This document shows, piece by piece, positions 1 through 8,498 of a stretch of 64,000 bases of DNA; position 1 is the first letter of the stretch; each line of letters begins with the position of its first letter. The stretch lies in assembly GCF_030814955.1 (NCBI RefSeq), contig NZ_JAUSWB010000005.1, positions 124,001 through 188,000 on the forward strand, in the 5' to 3' direction. The notes beneath the pieces are model-generated. The model saw nothing but the letters and a program-made list of their open reading frames with translations. It did not search any database and was not told the DNA's origin. The position numbers and the translations under genes are program-made. Origin of the DNA: Planomicrobium stackebrandtii. Lineage in GTDB: Bacteria; Bacillota; Bacilli; Bacillales_A; Planococcaceae.

Positions 1-111
1 ACGCACTCCATCGTCAATCTGCCCAACAAAAATTGGATTAAACAGTTTCCCAAATCGAGTGCGTCAATTGCGGAAAAAAAACAGCCAGCCTTAGATAGTT
101 ATTTTTTTTAG
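1..111 (+). CDS. C-terminal end of an unidentified protein (partial)
   Basis: An open frame enters from the left edge and stops with TAG at 109-111, giving 36 residues. The tail ends QPALDSYFF, which resembles the glutamine-plus-aromatic peptides that bind the DNA sliding clamp (QxxLxxFF type). That would suit a DNA replication or repair protein, but the resemblance is weak evidence. No family can be named from so short a piece, and it could also be non-coding. Confidence 0.35.
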   Translation, partial: THSIVNLPNKNWIKQFPKSSASIAEKKQPALDSYFF

Positions 112-198
112 GTTTAAATAATTTTTTTGCAAAAAACTAACAATTCTTATTACTTATAAAGTAAACTATAAATACCATATAAAGGGGAGGAATTATGT

Positions 199-1203
199 AT
201 GCAATGTAATAGCTGCTCAGTTGCGGCAATAAAATTTGAAATCAAGCTGGAAGGTGAAACGAATCTTTCGGCTTTGCAGATAGTCATAGATCATTTGGAA
301 AGAAGAGAAATCGAGGTTATCAGTAAAGGCAGCAAGCTGCAGATGGACGAAATAGGCGCCAGAGAATTTCTGGACTTTTGCAGCGACTTATTGGATGTGG
401 ACCAAGTGCTGTTCCGCATCAATCAGGAAGCATGGCAGCCACTGGAAGAAATGCCTCAGGTTTTCGCAACGGAATGGATTGACGATGTCATTCAACACGA
501 AAGGCTTACGTGCCACTATCAGCCAATCGTGGCTGCGGATGAGAGCATCTTTGCCTATGAAATGCTGGCACGCTTTAAAAACGAAGATGGCTCAATGATC
601 TACCCGAATGAAATTTTTCCGGCCGCAAAATCACGCGGACGTTTGTATGCATTGGACCGGGTATGCAGAATGACTGCCGTAAAGTATGCAGCTGCATTAA
701 AAGGCGAAAAAGCATTCATCAACTTTATTCCTACGTCCATTTACTCGCCTGAATTTTGCCTGCGCTCGACAATTTCGCTGTCTGAGCAATTAGGGGTAAA
801 TCCAAAATCACTGGTATTTGAAGTAGTGGAAACAGAAAGAGTCGACGATATTGATCATTTGAAAAAAATCTTAACTTATTACCGGGAAAAAGGGTTCGAT
901 TACGCATTGGATGACGTGGGCGAGGGCTATAGCACCATCGAGCTTTTGGCCGACTTGAAACCGAAGTATATGAAGCTGGACATGCAGTATGTCCAAAATG
1001 TAGCAGAAGATGTGGAAAAGCAGAGAGTCGCGAAGAAGTTTTTGGCGAAAGCTCTGGAAATCGGCTCGATTCCATTAGCAGAAGGCATTGAAACCCGTGA
1101 GGATTTTGACTGGCTGAAGCAAAGCGGATACCAATTATTCCAAGGCTATTATTTTGGGAAACCGGCAGCATCGCCTTTGTACGATCAGCACCAAGAAGTA
1201 TAA
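199..1203 (+). CDS. EAL-domain protein, probable cyclic di-GMP phosphodiesterase
   Basis: A 334-residue soluble protein predicted to hydrolyse the second messenger c-di-GMP. The first ~95 residues (starting with a CxxC) are not recognised. The EAL domain fills about 100-325. The signature is present as EML (E121), with N175, E208/E211, the DD pair at 238-239, K259, AEGIE at 294-298 and the QGY motif at 315-317, so most metal and catalytic positions are kept, although DDFG reads DDVG. No GGDEF or membrane segment is seen. GGGGAGG at 184-190 sets the ATG at 199; an ATG at 195 hits a stop after three codons. It is monocistronic with its own terminator. The membrane GGDEF protein at 21830-23719 is the opposing enzyme type in the same window. 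Confidence 0.88.
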   Translation: MQCNSCSVAAIKFEIKLEGETNLSALQIVIDHLERREIEVISKGSKLQMDEIGAREFLDFCSDLLDVDQVLFRINQEAWQPLEEMPQVFATEWIDDVIQHERLTCHYQPIVAADESIFAYEMLARFKNEDGSMIYPNEIFPAAKSRGRLYALDRVCRMTAVKYAAALKGEKAFINFIPTSIYSPEFCLRSTISLSEQLGVNPKSLVFEVVETERVDDIDHLKKILTYYREKGFDYALDDVGEGYSTIELLADLKPKYMKLDMQYVQNVAEDVEKQRVAKKFLAKALEIGSIPLAEGIETREDFDWLKQSGYQLFQGYYFGKPAASPLYDQHQEV

Positions 1204-1213
1204 ATTGAAAGAG

Positions 1214-1243
1214 CCAACAACTGTCATGGTTGTTGGTTTTTTT
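1214..1243 (+). terminator. Rho-independent terminator after the EAL gene
   Basis: An 8-bp perfect stem (CCAACAAC 1214-1221 with GTTGTTGG 1229-1236) is followed by seven T residues, 10 nt after the stop codon. Confidence 0.85.
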
Positions 1244-1310
1244 ATTGGAAACCTATATAACGAAGAAATGTTGAAACCATAATTGAAAGAGTGAGAGGAA
1301 CAACTAGCAT

Positions 1311-1520
1311 GATATCATTTTAAACCTTGAGGAGGATGATAAAGGCTTTTCCCAATTAATCAGAAATAAGGAATTTCAGGTGCTGCTTGGATTGACAGTT
1401 AAGATCTTATTACCGGGTACCACTTTCTATTCGACAGTAGAAAGGTTCTTCATGGTCGATGCGCAAGAAACAGTTGGATGCGCAAGAAGCTGTAGCATTG
1501 CAAGACAGAAAAAGCGTTGA
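1311..1520 (+). pseudogene. Decayed fragment of an ion (two-pore potassium-type) channel gene
   Basis: The frame starting at 1311 reads about 49 residues that look protein-like (LIRNKEFQVLLGLTVKILL, then GTTFYSTVERFFMVDA). This matches the first membrane helix and the stretch just before the pore in small bacterial potassium channels, where GTxFY..VE...xDA precedes the TVGYGD filter. The filter and everything after it are missing; the frame continues into unrelated sequence and ends with TGA at 1518. No start codon fits: the nearby ATG at 1309 is out of frame and a TAG lies at 1305. The region 1204-1551 holds only this fragment and two terminators. Confidence 0.5.
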
Positions 1521-1545
1521 GAAAATAAATTCTCAACGTTTTTTT
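1515..1545. terminator. Terminator between channel remnant and the hydrolase gene
   Basis: CGTTGAGAA (1515-1523) pairs with TTCTCAACG (1530-1538), followed by T7. It lies just past the stop of the minus-strand hydrolase, so it may also act for that operon, although the T-run favours plus-strand termination. Confidence 0.7.
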
Positions 1546-1551
1546 GAATGG

Positions 1552-2388
1552 TCACTGTTGTTTGATGAAACTTAAAATATGCTCCACGAACGGTTCGGTC
1601 TTCTCAATCTGTGTCCAATGTCCGCATTCATTGAACACATGAAGCTCTGCGTGCGGCAGGAGCTTAATCAGGCGGTAACTGGTATCTTCAATCGGAATGA
1701 CCTGGTCGTTCAGGCCATGGAACAGCAGCGCCGGAATCTGGATTTGGCGGATTTCGTCGTCCGTCAATGCCAGTTCATCGAGCTTGTCCTGACGCGGTTC
1801 CGGGAACATCGCCTCGAACGATTGCTTGACGTCCGGGCGCATGCTCGCTTCGTAGCGCAGTCGGACGAGTTCTTCATTGTTCGCCGCTTCCTGGTTATAG
1901 GAGAACAATTTGATCAGTTCGCGCATTTCTTCCAGGCTCGCTTCATAGCCCCATACCCGTTCTAATCCTTCTGAAATAGGGAACTGGATACCTGCACTTC
2001 CCATCAGTATTAATTTTTTCACTAGATCTGGCCGTTGTAAAGCGACATGCAGCGACAAAGCGCCGCCCATCGAATTGCCCACCAGATAGACCGGGCCATC
2101 CGATACTGCTTCAATAAAGCCGATCAAATGCTCGACCCATAAATCCACGGGATAGTCGTTGCTTTCCCGTTTATCTGTTTCACCGAAGCCGATGATGTCA
2201 GGGGCGAATACATGGTAATTCTCACTCAGTTTCGGGATAACGAGGCGCCAGTTCGCAAAAGCGGAAACGCCGGGGCCGGAGCCGTGGATCAGGATAATTG
2301 TCTCTTCCCCCGTGCCTTCCTCGTGGTAATGCGTGTTGATGCCGTTGATGTCGATGAATTTTGAAGCGATGTTTGCAGTTGTTGTCAT
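1552..2388 (-). CDS. meta-Cleavage product hydrolase (alpha/beta hydrolase)
   Basis: Hydrolyses the C-C bond of the ring-fission product of an extradiol dioxygenase (2-hydroxymuconic semialdehyde type or a larger analogue), giving 2-hydroxypenta-2,4-dienoate and a carboxylic acid. The family signature HGSGPG followed by SAFANW (as in BphD, TodF, HsaD) is at about 37-49 counted from the first ATG. The nucleophile Ser sits in GNSMGG (S108), with Asp in HGLND (D230) and His in ECGHW (H259). Three ATG codons run in tandem; AAGGAG lies one base from the first, so the third (2388) is best spaced. It is the last gene of the left catabolic arm, after the dioxygenase. The substrate is inferred from context. 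Confidence 0.9.
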   Translation of the reverse strand: MTTTANIASKFIDINGINTHYHEEGTGEETIILIHGSGPGVSAFANWRLVIPKLSENYHVFAPDIIGFGETDKRESNDYPVDLWVEHLIGFIEAVSDGPVYLVGNSMGGALSLHVALQRPDLVKKLILMGSAGIQFPISEGLERVWGYEASLEEMRELIKLFSYNQEAANNEELVRLRYEASMRPDVKQSFEAMFPEPRQDKLDELALTDDEIRQIQIPALLFHGLNDQVIPIEDTSYRLIKLLPHAELHVFNECGHWTQIEKTEPFVEHILSFIKQQ

Positions 2389-2505
2389 CATCATTCTCCT
2401 TCCAGTCTATTAAACAGGCCAGAAGAAACTATTGCTAGTTTCCTCCAGCCCTTTCAGCAAATGCCGGGACATTCTTTTCGTATATTCGTGCGTGAAACCG
2501 GGCTC

Positions 2506-3477
2506 TTATTCAACAGGTGTTTTTGTTCTCACCGGTGTTGCGTATTCAAAGAATTCCGCAGGCAAGTTGGAACCGTGCCAGACGATCGAGTGTTCAAGGT
2601 CGGCGTCTTTCCACTCGATTGTTTTCCAGGCCGGATCAAAAATCTGGTAGCCGGAATCTCCGAATAACTCAACCCGGTTGCCGCCTGGTTCGATTACATA
2701 GAGGAAGGCAGCTTGCGTTACACCATGCTTTCCTGGACCGGCTTCAATCTTAAATCCAGCTTCAAGTAATAAATCGGAAACATCTGACAAGTGTTGCGGG
2801 TAGCCGTACCAGTAGCAGATATGGTGCAGACGGCCTTTTTCACCGAGTGCATCGCCCATGACTGCGATATCATGCACCAAGTTCGTGACGCTTAGCCAAG
2901 CCGCAACGTCTTTATCGTCTCCGTCCAAGATGCGCTCGCGCACTTTGAAGCCAAGCGCTTCTTCCAGGAACTTCACGTTCTCGTTCGTTTCGCTTGCCGA
3001 TAAGTTGACATGGTCGATTCTTCGGACCGGCACACCTCTTGCCGGACGCTTTTGCGGACGGTTCAACAACGGTGTTTTCTGGTCTTCCGGTGCCTGGTAA
3101 TATTCTACATCCCATAGGATTTCCATCTTATGGCCATCCGGCAAAGTGAACTGGTACGCACGTCCGTGCCCGATATCGCCGTCGATCCAGCCAAGGCCAT
3201 AGCCTGTTGCTTCGATCGCTTGCGCACGGCGTTCCAGCGCCTGCGGAGAAGTGGCGCGCCAGGCGACATGCCCGAGCCCCGCTTCGTCATTGGCAGTGAT
3301 GATCAAGGTGTTGTGGTAAAAGTCTTCATATGCCCGCATGTACACCGAATTGCCTTCGCGGTGGGATTCTTCCATTCCCAGGATCTCCCGGAAGAATTTC
3401 ACCGAGCCTTCCACATCTGTACTGTAAATTTCTACATGGGCTAATTGTGCAATGTCTAAAATCGGTTCTTTTGTCAT
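2506..3477 (-). CDS. Extradiol catechol dioxygenase (catechol 2,3-dioxygenase type)
   Basis: Type I extradiol dioxygenase, 323 residues, that opens a catechol next to the two hydroxyls using Fe(II) and O2. Two vicinal-oxygen-chelate domains are visible: a degenerate N-terminal one (HVEIYSTD at about 14) and a catalytic one with metal ligands H156 (IDHVNLS), H218 or H219 (RLHHICYW) and E270 (NRVELF). GAGGAGG at 3486-3492 sets the start at ATG 3477; a longer reading to 3507 would overlap the upstream gene and has no ribosome binding site. It follows the flavin hydroxylase by 23 bases and precedes the ring-fission hydrolase, which is the order of chemical steps. Confidence 0.93.
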   Translation of the reverse strand: MTKEPILDIAQLAHVEIYSTDVEGSVKFFREILGMEESHREGNSVYMRAYEDFYHNTLIITANDEAGLGHVAWRATSPQALERRAQAIEATGYGLGWIDGDIGHGRAYQFTLPDGHKMEILWDVEYYQAPEDQKTPLLNRPQKRPARGVPVRRIDHVNLSASETNENVKFLEEALGFKVRERILDGDDKDVAAWLSVTNLVHDIAVMGDALGEKGRLHHICYWYGYPQHLSDVSDLLLEAGFKIEAGPGKHGVTQAAFLYVIEPGGNRVELFGDSGYQIFDPAWKTIEWKDADLEHSIVWHGSNLPAEFFEYATPVRTKTPVE

Positions 3478-3500
3478 TTTATTTGCCTCCTCAGATTTTT

Positions 3501-4706
3501 TTACCACGTTGGGTTTCCTTTAAAGCCGAAAATGGATTTTCCGTAAGCTGCCAAGGAATCTTCATAAAGATGTGTTGGATGGACTGCAACCGTAATAAGG
3601 TCACGTAAAAACATCTCTGTTGGATCTGTTTTGAAAACAGAGTTGCCGCCCAATGTCAGCATCACGCGCAATGCCATTTCTGCGGCGCTTTTCGCAACAT
3701 ATCCCCGAGTGGCGAATAATTTTTCGCGTTCTTCTTCTTCCAACGTCACCATGCTGTTTTTTTGGTAGTAGGTTAATTTTTCAACATATTCATTCGACAA
3801 ACCTTTTAATGCGCTCAGCTGAATTTTCATTTCCGCCAATACGCGCTGGCTGCTGGCCGCTTCTTTTTCATTTTGGCCGTTGTTGAAAATGCGGATGCGG
3901 TTCTCAGTTTTGCTCTGGAAAATGTCCAGCAGCCGTTCGACTCCACCGATTTGGATAAATTGGAAGCCCATTAAAAAGAACTGCATATAGGGGACATTCG
4001 CGATTTGGTAGTCAGGATCGTAATTGTCTTCCCCGAGGCCTTCACCGGCCATCACGCGGGCCATCTTGAACACCCGGTTAGGAGGAATATAGACATTATC
4101 GACTAAGACGCCATTGCTTCCTGTGCCTCTCAACCCTAACGTATCCCAATTGTTGATGATCTTAACATCATCTTTATGGACAATGTACATGCTATATTCA
4201 GGTTCTGAACGGTCTTTTAATTTTGCGACGGCACCCAGTGCAATCCAATCACTCCATAAAACGCCACTGCAGAAATTCCATTGCCCCGATAGGCGATATC
4301 CTTCTCCGTCGTCCGTGACTTTTCCGACCGGTGCAAAGACATCTGCCATCAGGCCGCCTTGATTGAATAGTAAATCTCGGCTTTCTTTCGGAAGAAAAGC
4401 GGGCCATGTTTCGTGTATAACGAAGAAGTAGCTTAACCATGCTGCGGGCACACTATGATAAGCGATTGTCCGAATCATTTCTCCGAATGTGAAATAGTCC
4501 AGATCCTGGCCACCATATTCTTTGGGGCGGAGTAGTTTATGAAACTGAGCTTCTTTGATCTTTTCGATAACCTCTTCAGAAAGCTTGGCATTTTTTTCTG
4601 CTTCAGAAGCATACTTTTCAGCAATCAGCCCAATACCTTTCGCTTTCTCGAGCAATTCTTCCCGGTTCAGTGTTGTTTGCTGGACTTCCAATTGATTGAT
4701 TGACAT
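3501..4706 (-). CDS. Flavin-dependent aromatic hydroxylase, acyl-CoA dehydrogenase fold (oxygenase component)
   Basis: Group D two-component monooxygenase of about 401 residues, related to HsaA and to the oxygenase of 4-hydroxyphenylacetate hydroxylase. It uses FMNH2 or FADH2 supplied by a separate reductase (gene at 7221) to hydroxylate a phenol to a catechol. The fold is seen in the helical N-terminus (1-125), the beta-domain motif SGQWNFCSG near 140 with LRGTGSN further on, and a C-terminal helical bundle. GGAGG lies one base from the ATG at 4712 but seven from the ATG at 4706, so the latter is chosen. First gene of the left arm, preceded by a cre-like site. The exact phenol is not determinable; the phenol-type sensor next door suggests a simple one. 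Confidence 0.88.
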   Translation of the reverse strand: MSINQLEVQQTTLNREELLEKAKGIGLIAEKYASEAEKNAKLSEEVIEKIKEAQFHKLLRPKEYGGQDLDYFTFGEMIRTIAYHSVPAAWLSYFFVIHETWPAFLPKESRDLLFNQGGLMADVFAPVGKVTDDGEGYRLSGQWNFCSGVLWSDWIALGAVAKLKDRSEPEYSMYIVHKDDVKIINNWDTLGLRGTGSNGVLVDNVYIPPNRVFKMARVMAGEGLGEDNYDPDYQIANVPYMQFFLMGFQFIQIGGVERLLDIFQSKTENRIRIFNNGQNEKEAASSQRVLAEMKIQLSALKGLSNEYVEKLTYYQKNSMVTLEEEEREKLFATRGYVAKSAAEMALRVMLTLGGNSVFKTDPTEMFLRDLITVAVHPTHLYEDSLAAYGKSIFGFKGNPTW

Positions 4707-4722
4707 TTCCATTCCTCCTTTT

Positions 4723-4736
4723 GGTAAGCGTTTTCA
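4723..4736. promoter_or_regulatory. cre-like site (CcpA) before the left catabolic arm
   Basis: GGTAAGCGTTTTCA matches the Bacillus consensus TGWAARCGYTWWCW at 13 of 14 positions and lies immediately upstream of the ribosome binding site of the hydroxylase gene. This predicts carbon catabolite repression by a roadblock-like mechanism. The rest of 4740-4993 is AT-rich, presumably the operon promoter; no clear hexamers were assigned. Confidence 0.6.
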
Positions 4737-4993
4737 AAACCTCTTTATCAGCGGTTTGGAATTAAATGAATCATAACAGGCAGAAAAATCAGAAAATAGG
4801 CATGAAAGCTATGGAAAATATGGTGACTTTAAAACATATCCGTTTAAATATTTTTTTAAAATAATAAATTAAAAATAAGAATTAATATTTATCCTTTATT
4901 AATAATAAATTCATATTTAATGACTATTTTTATATTTTTCTTATATAGTTAAATGGTGAGACAACTTAATCTTACGTTGATTTGGTGCCATAC

Positions 4994-5030
4994 AAAAAAG
5001 CCTTGTCTCTGCGTAATGAGAGGCAAGGCT
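4994..5030 (-). terminator. Terminator of the phenol-sensor regulator gene
   Basis: A 12-bp stem (4999-5010 with 5019-5030, one G-T pair) is followed on the minus strand by six T residues, 9 bases after the regulator stop codon. It separates the regulator transcript from the hydroxylase operon. Confidence 0.85.
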
Positions 5031-5038
5031 TAGTTGTT

Positions 5039-6859
5039 TTAGATACTAATTGTCCCTTTTGATTTAAGAATATTGATGGCCAGGTAAATCGAAAATACCG
5101 CCTGGGTATCCGCCAAATCCTGCTGGAGGATTTCACTGATCTTGGCTAGACGATAGCGCAGTCCGCTTATGGACATCGATAATTTTTTGGCGGTATTGTT
5201 GATGCTGTTGCCGTTGTCTATATATGCGTAAAGCGTCTTGATCAAATCGCATTCAACGTCTATTTCCAGCAATTTTCCGATATGCTGATTTACAAACCGC
5301 TCGATCAGCACTTCATCCTGTATTTGGAACAGCACACTTTCAAGACCCAATTCCTTGAAATAGGAGATATTGGATTGTTCATTGGTGGAGCGCAAAGCGG
5401 CCAAGGCTTCTTTATAGAGAATAGTTATATCCATAAAATCCTGGATTACGGTACTGACTCCTATGGAAAATCGATATGCAGAGAAACGGCGCAGGCAATG
5501 CTTCAATAATTGGTCAATAAACTTTTCTTGGCTTATATTCAAGTTTTCAAAAGAAGGGTATTCAATCAAGATAATGATTTTATCCAGCTTCTGCGAAACG
5601 ATTGTATTGATATTGCGTTCATTCAAAAATAAATTAATGTAACGGATCAATTCTTCGTTAAACTCGATTTCATTCTCGTGTTCCTTCCGATTCCGGTCGA
5701 TTGCCAGCATCCAATAGGAGGAAGAGGAATCGAAGTTTAGGTAGTAGGAAACCTTGTACAGTTCTTCTTCCGTTAAACGGCTTTCCAAAAGGTCATTTAA
5801 AAAACTCCGTTTAATGTTTTGCTCTGTATTAATTTTAATATTTTCATTGAGCAGAATAATTGAAGAGGTCAATCCAGCCTTTTCGATGATCATGTAGTCG
5901 AGATCATTTGGTTGTTCATCATTGGGATAAACAAATGAGCAATAGCCTTTTATCTGCTGTTCGTAGAAAATGGGTGTCCGCAATAATGAAAAGTCTTTTG
6001 AATAAGGAGTGAAGGTCGTTTGCTTGGAAGTGAAGGCCTGCAAATCAAGCTTTTCCTCCAAATGGCCGGCATGGACAAGGACATGGTGGTTTTCATTTTC
6101 GATAAATGCAGTCAGGCCTGTAGTTTCAAATAAAATATCAACAATCTTTTGAATCCCCTGTTTGGAAAGCAATTCCTGAATCAATTGCTGATGGATGTCA
6201 TTGGCTTTGTTCAAGTGATCGCGTTCGGTTTTCAGCTTTTCAGTTACTTCATCCAATTCGTTGATCATGCTGGTCGCCTGGTAATAATCCTGCTCATCGG
6301 AAATTTCGTCTCCCCATTTTTCGATTGGCATACAGATGCATTTACACTGCTCATGGCCCATCGCGCGGCATTCAATTTCCTTTACCAGCACCGGCTGCCC
6401 CAGTACTGTCGACAAGTAGCCGCTGGCATAACCGCACAAGGTATGGCAAACGGGCTCCTCACTTAATGGATAGGCTTTCAAATGCTGGTCTGCTTCAAAT
6501 GTATTGACCCACAGCACTTCAATGAACTCCAGTTGCTCCTGATCCGTACGTATTTCCAGAATTTCTACTTTATCCAAGTAGCCATGCAGCATATGGAATT
6601 TTGGCCCGGCGTGTACAGCTTCCCAAACATTGTCCCATTTGAACAACTTTGATTTTTCTCCATCACCGACCCCGCAATGCCAGCCATAACGGGTAAAGAC
6701 ACCCTTCGTACGGTCTTTGCCGATGACTGTAAAGAGCTCTTTTTTCAAGGCGGTTCTGGCTTCAATTGGAATCGTGATCACCCGATCATATAATTCTGAT
6801 ATAATGGTCTCTTTCTCAGAGTCGAACACATCTTTTAAGTGCAATTCTTTGGGATTCAT
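5039..6859 (-). CDS. Phenol-sensing regulator: XylR_N/V4R domains fused to a PucR-type helix-turn-helix
   Basis: 606 residues. Residues ~1-180 align with the sensor of the sigma-54 activators DmpR, XylR and MopR: GVFTRYGW (53-60), AGPKFHMLHG (84-93), W117, then C138, E161, C164 and C172. These match the MopR zinc ligands (C155, E178, C181, C189) and phenol anchors (H106, W134) with identical spacings. After a coiled coil (~190-230) comes a GAF-like region (~235-340), a CdaR/PucR-type middle region and a PucR HTH_30 near 540-600 (NNTAKKLSMSISGLRYRL). There is no AAA+ domain, so unlike DmpR it should act on ordinary sigma-A promoters. It lies between the two catabolic arms and very likely activates both. 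Good ribosome binding site GAGGAGG. Confidence 0.9.
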   Translation of the reverse strand: MNPKELHLKDVFDSEKETIISELYDRVITIPIEARTALKKELFTVIGKDRTKGVFTRYGWHCGVGDGEKSKLFKWDNVWEAVHAGPKFHMLHGYLDKVEILEIRTDQEQLEFIEVLWVNTFEADQHLKAYPLSEEPVCHTLCGYASGYLSTVLGQPVLVKEIECRAMGHEQCKCICMPIEKWGDEISDEQDYYQATSMINELDEVTEKLKTERDHLNKANDIHQQLIQELLSKQGIQKIVDILFETTGLTAFIENENHHVLVHAGHLEEKLDLQAFTSKQTTFTPYSKDFSLLRTPIFYEQQIKGYCSFVYPNDEQPNDLDYMIIEKAGLTSSIILLNENIKINTEQNIKRSFLNDLLESRLTEEELYKVSYYLNFDSSSSYWMLAIDRNRKEHENEIEFNEELIRYINLFLNERNINTIVSQKLDKIIILIEYPSFENLNISQEKFIDQLLKHCLRRFSAYRFSIGVSTVIQDFMDITILYKEALAALRSTNEQSNISYFKELGLESVLFQIQDEVLIERFVNQHIGKLLEIDVECDLIKTLYAYIDNGNSINNTAKKLSMSISGLRYRLAKISEILQQDLADTQAVFSIYLAINILKSKGTISI

Positions 6860-7220
6860 TTTTTCTTCCTCCTCATCTGATCCGTAGATTATTTAGTAAG
6901 AATCATATTTTGGATAATTAACAGTTTTTTGTTCAACTTAAATAGTATCAACTTTGATAACCATAAAATTTTTCTCAATTGGTAATTTTCAGATAAATTA
7001 TTATATTAATAAAACTTTTAGATAGTTTAAACTAATATTAACAGAAAATTGCTACTCATCGGTTGTATTTTTGGATTTATGGAGATGCTATTCTCAAGGT
7101 GTAAGAATTTCAATTCAGTAAATACCAAAATTCATCTACTGTCAAGTGACGCAAAAAGAAAGTAAGCGGTTACAAAAAAGTAGTCTCGTCACCATATCAT
7201 AATACAAAGGAGAATGTAAA
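6860..7220. promoter_or_regulatory. Divergent control region between regulator and right catabolic arm
   Basis: 361 AT-rich bases without a gene. It must contain the regulator promoter (leftward) and the right-arm promoter (rightward). A perfect 12-bp palindrome, TAGTTTAAACTA, lies at 7023-7034 and is the best candidate operator for the sensor-regulator. A cre-like site is at 7161-7174. Promoter hexamers are not distinctive. Confidence 0.45.
7161..7174. promoter_or_regulatory. cre-like site (CcpA) before the right catabolic arm
   Basis: AGTAAGCGGTTACA fits the cre consensus TGWAARCGYTWWCW at 12 of 14 positions, 46 bases upstream of the reductase start. With the site at 4723, each arm of the cluster would have its own catabolite repression site. 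Confidence 0.5.
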
Positions 7221-7694
7221 ATGGATGATTTGTTATTCAGACAGGCAATGGGGAAATTCGCAACCGGGGTGACAGTGTTGACAACCGCCTACGAAGGGGA
7301 CATTCATGGTATGACAGCAAATGCTTTCATGTCGGTATCCTTAGATCCGAAACTGGTGGTCATTTCAGTCGGGCATCGTGCACGCTTTTTAGAAAAAGTA
7401 ACAAAATCACAGCGTTTTGCAGTTAATATCCTGGCTGAAGATCAAGAACAGATTTCGCAGCATTTTGCTGGAAAGCCGCAGGGCGAAATCCAGTTTTCCA
7501 CTTTGAATGGATTGCCGGTCATAGAAGGTGCCGTCGCTCAAATAACCTGTGATGTCGCATCTGTCCATCAAGAAGGGGATCATACTTTGTTCATCGGGAG
7601 AGTAACAGGCCTTGAACTGCAGGAGAAAAGTCCGCTTCTTTATTACTGTGGACAATATTGCGAGTTAACAGCACTCGAAACAAATAAATCGTGA
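7221..7694 (+). CDS. Flavin reductase, partner of the two-component hydroxylase
   Basis: 157-residue NAD(P)H:flavin oxidoreductase of the HpaC/HsaB family. It delivers reduced flavin to the hydroxylase encoded at 3501-4706. Typical elements are GVTVLTT near 17, the GMTANAFMSVSLDP flavin-binding segment near 30-43, and GDHTLFIGRV near 119. AAAGGAG lies 9 bases before the ATG. First gene of the right arm; 12 bases separate it from the hydratase. Having oxygenase and reductase in opposite arms implies co-regulation by the central sensor. Confidence 0.92.
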   Translation: MDDLLFRQAMGKFATGVTVLTTAYEGDIHGMTANAFMSVSLDPKLVVISVGHRARFLEKVTKSQRFAVNILAEDQEQISQHFAGKPQGEIQFSTLNGLPVIEGAVAQITCDVASVHQEGDHTLFIGRVTGLELQEKSPLLYYCGQYCELTALETNKS

Positions 7695-7706
7695 GCAGGT
7701 GAGCTA

Positions 7707-8498
7707 ATGGAAATTCAGACAATTGCGCGGAAACTACTGGATGCAGAGCTGTTCAGGCAGCCTATTGCGCCTATAACTGAAAGCGAAGCGCAGCTGACAG
7801 CTGATGATGCCTACCGCATCCAGTTGCATCAAATACAGCAAAAAGTAAGTGAAGGGGCCGTTGTCAAAGGCCTTAAAATCGGGTTGACGAGCAAGGTCAT
7901 GCAGGAAATGCTGAACGTCCATACACCGGATTACGGATTTATCCTCGACAGCATGGTTTTTGCGGAAACGGATGGAGTGGATCTAGAGAAATTCATCCAG
8001 CCCAAAGTGGAATTTGAAATTGCTTTTGTCTTCAAGAAGTCCCTGAAAGGTCCGGACGTCACGATAGAGGATGTCATCGATGCGACGGATTATGTGGTTC
8101 CATCCATAGAAATCATCGACAGCCGGATAGCGGATTGGCGCATCAAATTTGAAGATACCGTAGCGGATAATGGATCATCGGCGGGTGCGGTGCTGGGTTC
8201 ACAAAAAACATCATTATCGAATATTGACATTGCGAACATCGAGATGTCGGTATACAAAAACGATGAATGCATCGATACTGCAAGCAGTGATGCGGTATTG
8301 GGAAATCCGTTGAACGCTGTCGTCTGGCTGGCCAACGAAGTGAGCCGTTATGACATCAGCATTCAGCCTGGCATGTTCGTTCTGTCAGGCGCCTTATCTA
8401 AAGCCTTGCCATTTACCAATGGCGACAGTTTCAAGGCGGACTTCGGTGAATTGGGTGAAGTCAATATTTCATTTCAACCGGCAGAGGTGAAAAAATGA
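7707..8498 (+). CDS. 2-Hydroxypenta-2,4-dienoate hydratase (2-keto-4-pentenoate hydratase family)
   Basis: 263 residues, the usual length of the MhpD/DmpE/XylJ hydratases and the related 4-oxalocrotonate decarboxylases. Adds water to 2-hydroxypenta-2,4-dienoate to give 4-hydroxy-2-oxovalerate. The family block [12 protein letters not shown] near 53-64 and the metal-site stretch KVEFEIAFV near 101 are clear. The hydratase function is preferred over decarboxylase because the cluster uses a hydrolase and has no semialdehyde dehydrogenase or tautomerase. It overlaps the next gene by four bases (ATGA), so the two are translationally coupled. Confidence 0.88.
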   Translation: MEIQTIARKLLDAELFRQPIAPITESEAQLTADDAYRIQLHQIQQKVSEGAVVKGLKIGLTSKVMQEMLNVHTPDYGFILDSMVFAETDGVDLEKFIQPKVEFEIAFVFKKSLKGPDVTIEDVIDATDYVVPSIEIIDSRIADWRIKFEDTVADNGSSAGAVLGSQKTSLSNIDIANIEMSVYKNDECIDTASSDAVLGNPLNAVVWLANEVSRYDISIQPGMFVLSGALSKALPFTNGDSFKADFGELGEVNISFQPAEVKK

